This document shows, one piece after another, positions 50,637 to 59,335 of a stretch of 64,000 nucleotides of DNA. The translations under genes were made by a program, and so were the position numbers. The DNA is taken from contig NZ_JAGEVL010000006.1 in assembly GCF_017583065.1 (NCBI RefSeq), positions 108,057-172,056 of the forward strand. The letters run 5' to 3'. The notes under the pieces are model-generated. The model did not search any database, had not been told where the DNA came from, and worked only from the letters and a program-made list of their open reading frames with translations. The stretch is from Staphylococcus shinii (GTDB lineage: Bacteria > Bacillota > Bacilli > Staphylococcales > Staphylococcaceae). Within the stretch, counting starts at the first letter, position 1, and each line of letters opens with the position of its first letter.

Positions 50637-51698
50637 ATGGCTGAAATAAAGATAAATTTGTCCAAAATACAATATAATGCACAAGTATTATTGTCTATTT
50701 TTCAAGAGAATCATATGCAATTTACACCAGTTATTAAATGCGTAGGCGGCGATAGAAAAATTGTTGAGACATTGAAACGTATTGGTATAACACATTTTGC
50801 TGATGCACGTATTGATAACATTAATAAGAGTAAAGATTATGATTTAACTTATATGATGATTAGAACAGCAAGTCAACATGAACTGGAAGATGTAGTTAGA
50901 TATAGTGATATAAGTATACAAACAGAAATAGCGACGATTCGCAGATTGAATGAAATAGCTCAAAAGCAACAAGTAAAACATCATATATTACTTATGGTGG
51001 ATTGGAAAGATTCAAGAGAAGGTGTTTTAACATATGATGTTGTAGAGTTTATTAATGAAATACTGTCGATGCATCATGTAAGTGTGGTTGGATTAGCATT
51101 TAACTTTATGTGCTTCCAATCAATTATTCCAACAGAAGAAGATGTGTCTTTAATTAATCAATTTGTAGAATCAGTTGAATTAGAAACACATATGAGGTTT
51201 AAAATAATCTCGGGTGGAAATTCTAGTATGATATCTCAAATGTTATATCAAGATATGGGTAAGATTAATGAGTTACGTGTAGGAGAAACACTTTTTAGAG
51301 GTGTTGAAACTACAACTAACCAACCGATAGCGTCATTGTACCAAAACGCTATCATTTTAGAAGCGGAGATAGTTGAAATTAAACCACGTATTGATATTTC
51401 ATCGGGTAAGCAATATTTACAAGCAATCGTTGATATTGGTAGCTTAGATACGTTTATAGAAGATATTCAGCCACATCATCATCACGTTAAAGTTATAGGT
51501 GCAACTAGTGATCATGTGATGATTGATTTATTGAACCAAGACCACTATCAAATTGGCGATAAACTTCAATTTAATTTAGGCTATAAGGCATTGGCGCAAA
51601 GTATGTATATGACAAACTTAGATAAAAATTATATTCATGATAACGTTATTGAAAAATTATGCCACAACTTTAACATTGAAAAATCCAATCGGATTTAA
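50637..51698 (+). CDS. sfaC: SfaC, PLP-dependent ornithine racemase-like protein
   Basis: A 353-residue alanine-racemase-type TIM-barrel protein with a C-terminal beta domain. The PLP lysine is Lys34 in PVIKCVGGD. It lies in the staphyloferrin A locus and is thought to supply D-ornithine for SfaD. The GGNSSMISQM segment resembles the PLP-phosphate loop. Last gene of sfaABC; htsA follows with its own promoter. Confidence 0.93.
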   Translation: MAEIKINLSKIQYNAQVLLSIFQENHMQFTPVIKCVGGDRKIVETLKRIGITHFADARIDNINKSKDYDLTYMMIRTASQHELEDVVRYSDISIQTEIATIRRLNEIAQKQQVKHHILLMVDWKDSREGVLTYDVVEFINEILSMHHVSVVGLAFNFMCFQSIIPTEEDVSLINQFVESVELETHMRFKIISGGNSSMISQMLYQDMGKINELRVGETLFRGVETTTNQPIASLYQNAIILEAEIVEIKPRIDISSGKQYLQAIVDIGSLDTFIEDIQPHHHHVKVIGATSDHVMIDLLNQDHYQIGDKLQFNLGYKALAQSMYMTNLDKNYIHDNVIEKLCHNFNIEKSNRI

Positions 51699-51726
51699 AA
51701 TTCAATAAATATTTTAAAAATTTTTA

Positions 51727-51755
51727 TTGACACCGATAATCATTATCAATAGAAT
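51727..51755 (+). promoter_or_regulatory. Promoter of htsABC
   Basis: TTGACA (51727-51732), 17 bases, TAGAAT (51750-51755), with the Fur box in the spacer. Confidence 0.8.
51729..51747. promoter_or_regulatory. Fur box of htsABC
   Basis: The 13-base core GATAATCATTATC (51735-51747) is perfect; over 19 positions it matches the Fur consensus at 16. It overlaps the promoter spacer, giving iron-dependent repression. Confidence 0.88.
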
Positions 51756-51793
51756 TATATATGTAATTATACATATCCTAAGGAGTGAAAACG

Positions 51794-52804
51794 ATGAAAC
51801 ATAGTTATAAAATTATGGCTATCCTGTTTTTAACTTTAACTGTAGTAATGTTGTCTGCATGTGGCAGTGTCAGTGATAAAGGTTCTGACAAATCAAGCAA
51901 AGGTGAGGACAACAAAGATGGTGTAACAATTAAGCATGATGGTGGTGAGACAAAAATTGCTAAAGACCCTAAACGTGTCGTAGCATTAGAATTCTCATTT
52001 GTTGATGCGCTTGCAGCATTAGATGTTAAACCAGTTGGCGTTGCTGATGATGGTAAAAAAGATAGGATTCTTGAACCTATACGTAAAAAAATTGGGGATT
52101 ATAAATCAGTAGGTGCACGTAAACAACCTAACTTAGAAGAAATAAGTAACCAAAAACCAGATGTTATTATTGCAGATAGTAATAGACATAAAGGTATCCA
52201 AAAAGATTTAGAAAAAATTGCACCGACAATTATGCTTCCTAGCTTCGATAGTGATTATAAAGACAACTTAGAAGCATTTAAAACAATTGCAAAAGCAGTA
52301 GGAAAAGAAGATAAAGGTAAAGATAGATTAAAAGAGCATAATGAGTTAATGGATAAATACAGTAAAGAGATTACAATGGATAAATCACAACCTGTATTGG
52401 CATCTGTTGTTGCAAAATCAGGCTTATTAGCGCATCCTGAAAATACATATGTAGGAGAACTTTTAAAAGAGTTAGGTTTTGATAATGCGTTAAATAAAAC
52501 AAAAACTGATAACTTGTCTAAGTATCTAAAAGGGCCTTACTTACAATTAAACGCAGAAGTGCTTTCAGACATTAACCCAGGTCGTATGTTTATTATGGCT
52601 GATAAAGGCGAAAATGATCCAAACCTTAAAAAACAAGAAGAGGATCCAGTTTGGCAAGACTTAGATGCGGTTAAAAAATATCGCGTATCTGTAGTTGATA
52701 GAAATACTTGGGCACGCGCAAGGGGTATTATATCTTCCGAAGAAATTGCAAAACAACTTGCTGAAATTTCTAAAAATGAGCAAAAAGACTCACAACAAAA
52801 GTAG
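51794..52804 (+). CDS. htsA: Staphyloferrin A-binding lipoprotein HtsA
   Basis: A 336-residue lipoprotein with a type II signal peptide and lipobox ending at Cys23 (LSAC). It is a class III siderophore-binding protein with N- and C-lobes; [26 protein letters not shown] and RHKGI match S. aureus HtsA, whose arginines bind Fe-staphyloferrin A. Start ATG 51794, with AAGGAG upstream. First gene of htsABC. Confidence 0.95.
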   Translation: MKHSYKIMAILFLTLTVVMLSACGSVSDKGSDKSSKGEDNKDGVTIKHDGGETKIAKDPKRVVALEFSFVDALAALDVKPVGVADDGKKDRILEPIRKKIGDYKSVGARKQPNLEEISNQKPDVIIADSNRHKGIQKDLEKIAPTIMLPSFDSDYKDNLEAFKTIAKAVGKEDKGKDRLKEHNELMDKYSKEITMDKSQPVLASVVAKSGLLAHPENTYVGELLKELGFDNALNKTKTDNLSKYLKGPYLQLNAEVLSDINPGRMFIMADKGENDPNLKKQEEDPVWQDLDAVKKYRVSVVDRNTWARARGIISSEEIAKQLAEISKNEQKDSQQK

Positions 52805-52815
52805 GATGAACGGTA

Positions 52816-53850
52816 ATGATTAAATCACATAGCGTTAACCCAACAAAATCCAATGAAAAGAAAGCTCAAAAACGTACTGCACTCACATTTATTGTGAGTG
52901 TATGTGCGCTTTTTGTTATTATATACTTCAATCTTAGCGTTGGAGCTTCACATATTACTTTCCAAGATTTTATTGATTACAGTGTAAAACACATCGATAC
53001 AAAACAGACATTTTTGATACATAATGTACGCATGCCAAGAATGTTTGCTGGTCTTTTAATAGGCGCAGCACTTGGTGTTTCAGGATTACTGATGCAAGCG
53101 ATGACTCGCAACCCTCTTGCATCGCCACAAATATTTGGTGTTAATTCAGGTGCTTCATTTGTTATTGTATTTATTTCAATGATTGTACCTGCTTTAACCG
53201 CATATTCAACGATACTTGCGTTTATTGGTGCATTTATCGGGGGGCTTACAGTATATACACTATCAGGTTCCACTAAAGGGATGACCCCTATCAAACTAGC
53301 ATTAGCTGGTATGGCTATTCATTTATTCTTTTCTAGTATGACGCAAGGGATTATATTATTAAATGAAGATGCAACTTCAACAGTAATGTTTTGGTTAGTA
53401 GGTTCTTTATCAAGTATTCAATGGCCTCAAGTTATTGGCGTATTTCCTTGGTTAGTGATGGCATTTATTGGAGCGATTTTTATATCTAAGCAATTAACTA
53501 TTATGGAATTAGGTGAGGATTTAGCAACATCACTGGGACAAAATGTGAAGGTTGTACGTGTTACTGTTGGCTTATTGGTTATTATTTTAGCTGGAGCATC
53601 CGTTTCAATCGCTGGTCCAATCGGTTTTGTAGGACTCATTGTTCCACATATTGTAAAACATTATATTAGAACAGATTACAGGTTAATGGTGCCTTTAACA
53701 ATGATTATCGGAGCAGATTTATTATTGTTATCAGATGTTTTAAGTCGTCTAATAGCATTTCCGTTTGAATCACCTGTAGGAATTGTTACTTCATTTGTAG
53801 GAGCAGTATACTTTCTATTCATTACAGTTAGAGGAGTTGATAGACTATGA
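52816..53850 (+). CDS. htsB: Staphyloferrin A permease HtsB
   Basis: A 344-residue FecCD-family permease with about nine to ten membrane segments. Typical marks are RMPRMFAGLLIGAALGVSGLLMQAMTRNPLASPQ and GPIGFVGLIVPHIVKH, the loop contacting the ATPase. It forms the import channel with HtsC. No ATPase gene is present; in S. aureus FhuC energises this system from another locus. Confidence 0.95.
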   Translation: MIKSHSVNPTKSNEKKAQKRTALTFIVSVCALFVIIYFNLSVGASHITFQDFIDYSVKHIDTKQTFLIHNVRMPRMFAGLLIGAALGVSGLLMQAMTRNPLASPQIFGVNSGASFVIVFISMIVPALTAYSTILAFIGAFIGGLTVYTLSGSTKGMTPIKLALAGMAIHLFFSSMTQGIILLNEDATSTVMFWLVGSLSSIQWPQVIGVFPWLVMAFIGAIFISKQLTIMELGEDLATSLGQNVKVVRVTVGLLVIILAGASVSIAGPIGFVGLIVPHIVKHYIRTDYRLMVPLTMIIGADLLLLSDVLSRLIAFPFESPVGIVTSFVGAVYFLFITVRGVDRL

Positions 53851-54809
53851 TTGGGAGATTAACCTTTCGTTATGGTATCGTTGTAATATTAATTCTAATC
53901 TCAGCAATTGCATCATTGTCTATCGGAGCAGTTTGGATTAACCCAATAGAAGCGGTTAAAAGTTTATTTGCACAAGATAATTTTATATTAAATGAATATC
54001 GCATACCAAGAATGATTCTCGCAATTATTGTGGGAAGCAGTCTTGCGATTTCTGGTGCACTTATTCAAGGCGTGGTACGAAATGCGCTTGCTTCACCAGA
54101 TGTTATTGGTATAACTAAAGGAGCGAGTTTATCAGCAGTTTCCATTATTATGCTGTTTCCATCTGCGCCTTTATTTATTTTACCGTTTGGATCATTCGCA
54201 GGTGCTTTATGTGTAAGTTTGATTCTGACATTGTTAATAGCAAAATTTAATGTTAAAGGATCTAAGTTAGCATTAATAGGTTTAGCAATCGGTGCAATAT
54301 GTACAGCGGTGGTACAGTATTTATTAATACGTAACCCTCAAGATGCCAACACAGCTTTAGTATGGTTAACAGGTAGTTTATATGGCCACAGCATGTCGAA
54401 TGTTTTAGTTATATTACCTTGGTTTATCGTAGCTTTACCGATTATATTTTATTACTGTCATCAACTCGATATTTTAACTTTGGGTGATGATATTGCAATC
54501 GCTTTAGGTACAAAAGTGAAAAAAATAAAAATGATACTGTTACTATTAGCCGTTATTTTAGCAGGCGCATCTATTTCAGTAGTAGGTGGATTAAGCTTTT
54601 TAGGGCTTATCTCTCCACATATTGCCAGAAGAATTGTTGGACATAAGCATGTCCATATTACAATTATGTCAGGACTGATAGGTGCGTTAATATTATCCAT
54701 AAGTGATTGTTTAGCTCGAGGAATACATCCACCTATCGACATCCCAGTAGGTGTTGTTGTAGCAATCGTGGGGGTACCTTACTTTTTATTCTTATTGAGA
54801 AAAATATAA
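53847..54809 (+). CDS. htsC: Staphyloferrin A permease HtsC
   Basis: A 320-residue FecCD permease paired with HtsB, showing RIPRMILAIIVGSSLAISGALIQGVVRNALASPDVIG and the ATPase-contact loop GGLSFLGLISPHIARRIVG. It overlaps the htsB end by four bases (ATGA). A cre-like sequence and a terminator follow. Confidence 0.95.
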   Translation: MIGRLTFRYGIVVILILISAIASLSIGAVWINPIEAVKSLFAQDNFILNEYRIPRMILAIIVGSSLAISGALIQGVVRNALASPDVIGITKGASLSAVSIIMLFPSAPLFILPFGSFAGALCVSLILTLLIAKFNVKGSKLALIGLAIGAICTAVVQYLLIRNPQDANTALVWLTGSLYGHSMSNVLVILPWFIVALPIIFYYCHQLDILTLGDDIAIALGTKVKKIKMILLLLAVILAGASISVVGGLSFLGLISPHIARRIVGHKHVHITIMSGLIGALILSISDCLARGIHPPIDIPVGVVVAIVGVPYFLFLLRKI

Positions 54810-54840
54810 TTATAAATTGCAAAAGTAAACGCTTTCATTT

Positions 54841-54884
54841 AAAGTAGAGTTAATTCCGTATATTAGGATTAACTCTACTTTTTT
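54841..54884 (+). terminator. Terminator of htsABC
   Basis: AAAGTAGAGTTAATTCC and GGATTAACTCTACTTT pair with one bulged base and are followed by T. Confidence 0.85.
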
Positions 54885-54920
54885 ATACAAAAATAACAAC
54901 AAATAGACACAATTTATAGA

Positions 54921-54950
54921 TTTACATATTTATACATCATAGGTTATAAT
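54921..54950 (+). promoter_or_regulatory. Promoter of the YjiH-like gene
   Basis: TTTACA (54921-54926), 18 bases, TATAAT (54945-54950), about 55 bases before the start codon. Confidence 0.6.
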
Positions 54951-55005
54951 TATTGGTGTTGTTTTTTAAGTATATATCAAATAATACACCTAAGGGGTGA
55001 ATGTA

Positions 55006-56379
55006 GTGACTCAGTATAGTAAATCACAGCGCACACGAGGGCAGCTTAAATTCATTATCATGTCATTAATTGGTATCATTTTATTTTTAGTACCAATTAC
55101 TGTAACTGAAGATGGTGAAAAACAAACAACACTACCTGTTGCATTTTTAGCAGGATTACTAAAAGATCTAATTGGGAATGCAATGCCATTGGTCATTGTA
55201 ATTATCATTACGATATCAGGTATATTATCTATTTTATGTTCGACAGTATTGAAAAATAAATTTAAACCAGAGGGGCTAATGAATAATGCATTCAATGTAA
55301 AGATTGTCTGGTTGATTTTAAGAATATTAGCAGTAGTGTTTGTTTGGATGACATATTTAAAAGTAGGTACTGACATTATCTATTCCGAAGATACGGGTGG
55401 CCTCGTATTTGAAAGCCTACTACCTACATTAGTAACTGTCTTTTTCTTTGCAGCGTTATTTCTACCGTTACTTATGGAATACGGATTATTAGAATTATTA
55501 GGACCGATTTTCAGACCGATTATGAGACCGTTATTTACATTACCAGGACGGTCGACAGTTGATAATCTTGCATCATTCATTGGTGATGGAACAGTAGGGG
55601 TTTTAATCACTAGTAGACAATATCAAGAAGGATTCTACTCTAGAAGAGAAGCGACAGTCATTGCTACTACGTTTAGTGTTGTTTCACTAACATTTGCCAT
55701 TGTTGTTGCCGACACTGTACATATGCAAAAGCATTTCTTCTATTTTTATTTGACTGTAATCATCTCTTGTGTAGTATGTGCGTTAATTTTGCCAAGAATT
55801 TGGCCGCTCAGATCTATTAAAGATGAATACTCTAAAGAAGTATCGGAAGAAATGAGAACAGAGAAGTTACCTGACAATAAAACTGCTCTAGATCATGGTT
55901 TTGATATGGCGACTGAAACAGGCATTAATGCACCTGGTTTTAAAGCATTTTTTAAATCAGGTTTCAAGACCGTAATCGACATGTGGTTTGTAATTTTACC
56001 TGTAGTGATGAGCGTTGGTACACTTGCAACAATTATAGCAACGTATACACCATTATTTGCGATTATTGGAAAACCATTTGTTCCATATTTAGAATTACTT
56101 CAAATACCTGAAGCAGCTCAAGCATCAGAGACAGTATTGATTGGATTTGCCGATATGTTCTTACCATCAATTTTAATAGAAGGTGTTGGTAACGATATTA
56201 CATTATTTGTTGTTGGCGCTTTAAGTATCACGCAATTGATTTACTTATCAGAAGTTGGTGGGGTAATCTTAGGTTCTAAAATACCAGTAAGTATCTTTAA
56301 ACTCTTTATCATATTCTTAATAAGAACAATCATTGCTTTACCTATTATAGCGTTAATGGCTCACTTGTATTTCAATTAA
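55006..56379 (+). CDS. YjiH-family membrane protein (nucleoside-recognition/Gate domain)
   Basis: A 457-residue membrane protein of the YjiH family. It contains Gate-type segments (for example EYGLLELLGPIFRPIMRPLFTLPGRS and TVGVLITSRQYQEGFYSRREATVIAT) and about 10-11 hydrophobic stretches with a hydrophilic loop near residues 275-310. Members are thought to transport or gate small molecules, but none is well defined. The GTG at 55006 with AAGGGG upstream is preferred to a GTG at 54997. Monocistronic. Confidence 0.75.
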   Translation: MTQYSKSQRTRGQLKFIIMSLIGIILFLVPITVTEDGEKQTTLPVAFLAGLLKDLIGNAMPLVIVIIITISGILSILCSTVLKNKFKPEGLMNNAFNVKIVWLILRILAVVFVWMTYLKVGTDIIYSEDTGGLVFESLLPTLVTVFFFAALFLPLLMEYGLLELLGPIFRPIMRPLFTLPGRSTVDNLASFIGDGTVGVLITSRQYQEGFYSRREATVIATTFSVVSLTFAIVVADTVHMQKHFFYFYLTVIISCVVCALILPRIWPLRSIKDEYSKEVSEEMRTEKLPDNKTALDHGFDMATETGINAPGFKAFFKSGFKTVIDMWFVILPVVMSVGTLATIIATYTPLFAIIGKPFVPYLELLQIPEAAQASETVLIGFADMFLPSILIEGVGNDITLFVVGALSITQLIYLSEVGGVILGSKIPVSIFKLFIIFLIRTIIALPIIALMAHLYFN

Positions 56380-56433
56380 AAAGTATGTAATAAAAAAGAA
56401 ATATAAAAGTGTAATAAAAGCTAGCTCAAAGTG

Positions 56434-56484
56434 AAAAAGGAACGTCTCGGACAATTATGTGTGCCTAGGACGTTCCTTTTTATA
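56434..56484. terminator. Bidirectional terminator
   Basis: AAAAAGGAACGTC and GACGTTCCTTTTT form a perfect 13-pair stem around a 22-base loop. It serves the YjiH-like gene on the plus strand and the haem monooxygenase gene on the minus strand. Confidence 0.85.
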
Positions 56485-56521
56485 TATGGTATAGTAATTA
56501 TAATCATTTAAAATGTTATTA

Positions 56522-56839
56522 TTAATTATCTAATACTGATATTACGTTAGCTTTGACAACTTTATTACCTAACACAGGTGATTCTTCGCTGCTTGATTTG
56601 GCTTTTCCTTCATGAGCTTCTTTGAAAGCATCGCTTTGAAGCCATGCTTTAAAATCGTCTTCAGTTTCCCACCAAGTATTTATATACATTTGGTCGTAAT
56701 CTTCCTCATCATCAATCAACCAGACTTCTACTTTACGAAAGCCGTCAAGTTCTTGTATTTTCCCACCTTGAGTAAATTTTGGAGCCATCTTTTTAGCAAA
56801 TCCTTTTTTTACATCAATTCTATTTGTAACTACATACAT
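56522..56839 (-). CDS. isdI: IsdG/IsdI-family haem-degrading monooxygenase
   Basis: A 105-residue ABM-fold protein. With the ATG at 56839 the three catalytic residues fall at Asn6, Trp66 and His76, the numbering of S. aureus IsdI. That enzyme opens haem to staphylobilin and frees iron. The ATG has GAAGG at good spacing; a GTG three codons earlier overlaps it. Apart from the active site the sequence differs considerably from IsdG and IsdI (for example TNRIDVKKGFAKKMAPKF), so it may be a third branch. No convincing Fur box lies upstream. Confidence 0.8.
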   Translation of the reverse strand: MYVVTNRIDVKKGFAKKMAPKFTQGGKIQELDGFRKVEVWLIDDEEDYDQMYINTWWETEDDFKAWLQSDAFKEAHEGKAKSSSEESPVLGNKVVKANVISVLDN

Positions 56840-56976
56840 AAAGCGCACCTTCTTTCCATAATATATTCACAGTATATCATTGATAATTTATTAATATAAT
56901 TGAGAAACCTTATTAATTAGTGGAATATTAATAACTAGCTGAATCTTTGATAAAAACATATTAAGGGTGGAACATA

Positions 56977-57055
56977 TTTTAAATTGTTTTAGCTTCTCTA
57001 AAACAATTTAAAATAGCTATGAAGAAATCTGTCGTCATAGATTTCTTCATAGCTA
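56977..57055. repeat. Two contiguous perfect hairpins
   Basis: The first has 16-base arms (56977-56992, 56998-57013) and a five-base loop. The second starts at the next base, with 17-base arms (57014-57030, 57039-57055) and an eight-base loop. Read on the minus strand, the second hairpin is followed by TTTTAAATTGTTTT, which is itself the first arm of the other hairpin. It probably terminates the minus-strand gene ending at 57079. Confidence 0.8.
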
Positions 57056-57078
57056 ATCTTAGTATATTTTTAAATTAA

Positions 57079-57339
57079 TTATTTAGTTAATTCGTTATAA
57101 ACTTTTTGATCATTTTGAGTGTATATAATGTATTCATGGTCATCAGTGTCGATGATAACACGGTTTGTTTTTCCAAATGTAGAACCAATTCTTGAAACTT
57201 TATTTCTATCAAGTTTAGGAACTTCGTGAATATTTTGGTCCTGTGAAATATTTTTTATTTCACTTGTTGGAATCTTAATGTCTGCAACTCTCCATTGAAT
57301 TCTTACTTCACTGTTATCTTTTTTTACTGTCATTGCCAT
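57079..57339 (-). CDS. SunI/YnzG-like small protein
   Basis: An 86-residue soluble protein of mostly beta strand with repeated polar patterns ([42 protein letters not shown]). The pattern resembles the PH-like SunI/YnzG family of Bacillus, one member of which gives immunity to the lantibiotic sublancin. No bacteriocin gene is near, and no membrane segment is present, so immunity cannot be claimed. Ribosome site AAAGGATG. Confidence 0.55.
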   Translation of the reverse strand: MAMTVKKDNSEVRIQWRVADIKIPTSEIKNISQDQNIHEVPKLDRNKVSRIGSTFGKTNRVIIDTDDHEYIIYTQNDQKVYNELTK

Positions 57340-57447
57340 ATATCGAACACATCCTTTAATTAATTTATAGCTATATCATACAATAAACTGCAAACGTTAT
57401 CAAGTAATTGTGTGATACTTTTTTAAAATAGGTTATACTCATTTTTA

Positions 57448-57461
57448 CGAAAGTATGTTCG
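57448..57461. promoter_or_regulatory. Probable LexA (SOS) box
   Basis: CGAAAGTATGTTCG agrees with 13 of 14 positions of the Gram-positive LexA consensus (CGAACRNRYGTTYG). It lies nine bases after a TATACT -10-like element (57434-57439), at the probable transcription start of the YdjM-like gene. Confidence 0.75.
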
Positions 57462-57511
57462 CATTTAACGCGTAAATGTGCTAAAATATAATCCGATAAG
57501 GAGTAGTGAAA

Positions 57512-58015
57512 ATGACAGGTAAAACCCACGCATCATGCGGCTTATTAGTCGGAGCTTTAACACTAGAATATTTTCATACTGATTTGTTTACATCTGTTAC
57601 AGTTATAACGCTTGCAGTTATTTCGAGTTTGATACCTGATATTTGTCACGCACAAAGTAAAATTGGTAGACGATTTAAACTTATTAGTTATTTAATTAGG
57701 ATAGTATTTGGACACAGGACATTTACACATTCACTTTTATTTATAGGAATTATTATCTTTTTACTTTATTTGATTCAAACCCCGGATTATTATTTGAGTA
57801 GTATTGTTCTTGGTTTGCTTTCACATGTTATACTAGACATGTTAACCCCAAGAGGTGTTAAATTATTTTATCCTGTTCCAATAAGCGTAAAATTTCCAAT
57901 AGTTTTTAAAACAGGCGGTCTAGTTGACTTGTCTCTAGCTAGCGCGTTGTCGATTGGAGCAATTTATGTAATTTTTCAACCGTCTATACATAGGTTATTA
58001 TTGAATTGGTTATAA
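57512..58015 (+). CDS. YdjM-like membrane-bound metal-dependent hydrolase
   Basis: A 167-residue protein of the LexA-induced inner-membrane hydrolase (YdjM, DUF457) family. Likely metal ligands are His6 (KTHASCG), Asp43 and His46 (IPDICHAQSK), and His68 and His73 (HRTFTHS), plus HVILDMLTPRG later. It has about four membrane segments. The biochemical reaction is unknown. Start ATG 57512 behind AAGGAG. A LexA box upstream matches the SOS control known for E. coli ydjM. Confidence 0.82.
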   Translation: MTGKTHASCGLLVGALTLEYFHTDLFTSVTVITLAVISSLIPDICHAQSKIGRRFKLISYLIRIVFGHRTFTHSLLFIGIIIFLLYLIQTPDYYLSSIVLGLLSHVILDMLTPRGVKLFYPVPISVKFPIVFKTGGLVDLSLASALSIGAIYVIFQPSIHRLLLNWL

Positions 58016-58130
58016 TTATGGTTGTACTGAGCATCATAATAATATAAAGTACATATAGTGAAATTATATATCCGTAATGCAAATAAGATATATTTTTTAT
58101 TTAAATATTTGGATATTAAGGAGAGAGAGC

Positions 58131-59318
58131 ATGCTAGATAAGAAAGCTTTAGAAAAGTTTAATCAAGACCATCTCATTGAGTTTGAAAAATTAATGAGCA
58201 CAAATGAGAAAGAACAACTATCTGAAAAACTAGATGCACTAAATTTAACGGATATTCAAGATTTATACGAGGATTTATATATAAATAAAAAAGAGATTGA
58301 TGATGTTACTTCTATTAATGAAGTAAAGTATGATATAAAAAATGAATTTACAGACGAAGAGATTGAGCAATATGAAAAAGTTGGATTTGAAGCTATTCGT
58401 AAAGGTAAATTTGCAGTACTACTTATGGCTGGAGGGCAAGGTACTCGATTGGGGTATAAAGGACCTAAGGGTTCTTTCGAAATTGAAGGCGTAAGCTTAT
58501 TTGAGATTCAGGCTAAACAATTATTAGCATTAAAAGAGCAAACAGGCGAATTTGTTGATTGGTATATCATGACCAGTAAAATCAATGATCAAGAAACACA
58601 ATTATTCTTCGAGTCAAATAATTATTTTGGTTATGATAAATCACATGTACATTTCTTTATGCAAGATAATATTGTAGCTTTATCTGAAGAAGGTAAATTA
58701 GTATTAGATGTAGATAATAATATATTAGAAACACCAAATGGTAATGGCGGTGTATTTAAAGCGCTTAAAAAGGCTGGGTATTTACAAGAAATGTTAGATA
58801 ATGGTGTCGAATACATTTTCTTAAATAACATCGATAATGTACTAGTTAAAGTACTTGATCCATTATTTGCGGGATACACATTCCAAAATAGTATGGATAT
58901 TACTACAAAATCGATACAACCCAAAGATGGCGAAAGTGTTGGTCGATTAGTTCATACAAAACACAAGGACACCGTACTTGAATATTCAGAACTAAGCCCA
59001 GAGGTAGCAAATGAGTTTAATAATGCTAATATAGGTATCCATTCTTTCAAACTTTTATTTATTAATAATGTCGTTGACAATGAATTACCATATCATTTAG
59101 CAATCAAAAATTTAAAACAATTAGATGAAGATTTTGGTGTTATTGAACAATCAACGTTGAAATTTGAACTCTTTTATTTTGATATTTTCCAGTATGCAAA
59201 TAGCTTTATTACTTTACAAGTTCCGAGAGATGAGGAATTTTCCCCACTCAAAAATAAAGAAGGTAAAGATAGTGTGGAAACAGCTAGAGCAGATTTAAAA
59301 CGTATGAATATGATATAA
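58131..59318 (+). CDS. UDP-sugar pyrophosphorylase, UDPGP type 1 family
   Basis: A 395-residue nucleotidyltransferase of the eukaryotic-like UDPGP family (UAP1/AGX1 type) that couples UTP to a hexose-1-phosphate, probably N-acetylglucosamine-1-phosphate or glucose-1-phosphate. The UTP motif [10 protein letters not shown] is at 99-108, followed by [18 protein letters not shown] and NNIDNVLVK are the sugar and metal regions. Start ATG 58131 with AAGGAG upstream; upstream in-frame codons lack a ribosome site. It probably forms an operon with the haemolysin III-like gene. It is distinct from the usual bacterial GalU and GlmU. Confidence 0.83.
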   Translation: MLDKKALEKFNQDHLIEFEKLMSTNEKEQLSEKLDALNLTDIQDLYEDLYINKKEIDDVTSINEVKYDIKNEFTDEEIEQYEKVGFEAIRKGKFAVLLMAGGQGTRLGYKGPKGSFEIEGVSLFEIQAKQLLALKEQTGEFVDWYIMTSKINDQETQLFFESNNYFGYDKSHVHFFMQDNIVALSEEGKLVLDVDNNILETPNGNGGVFKALKKAGYLQEMLDNGVEYIFLNNIDNVLVKVLDPLFAGYTFQNSMDITTKSIQPKDGESVGRLVHTKHKDTVLEYSELSPEVANEFNNANIGIHSFKLLFINNVVDNELPYHLAIKNLKQLDEDFGVIEQSTLKFELFYFDIFQYANSFITLQVPRDEEFSPLKNKEGKDSVETARADLKRMNMI

Positions 59319-59335
59319 AAAAGGTGGTTACACTG

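Noticed and set aside
56499..56518. AT-rich sequence resembling a PerR box near the monooxygenase gene
   Set aside because: It lies downstream of that gene, not at a promoter, and the match is what AT-rich DNA gives by chance.
56870..56895. Possible Fur box upstream of the haem monooxygenase gene
   Set aside because: Only one half (TGATAAT) is good; about half of the 19 positions match.
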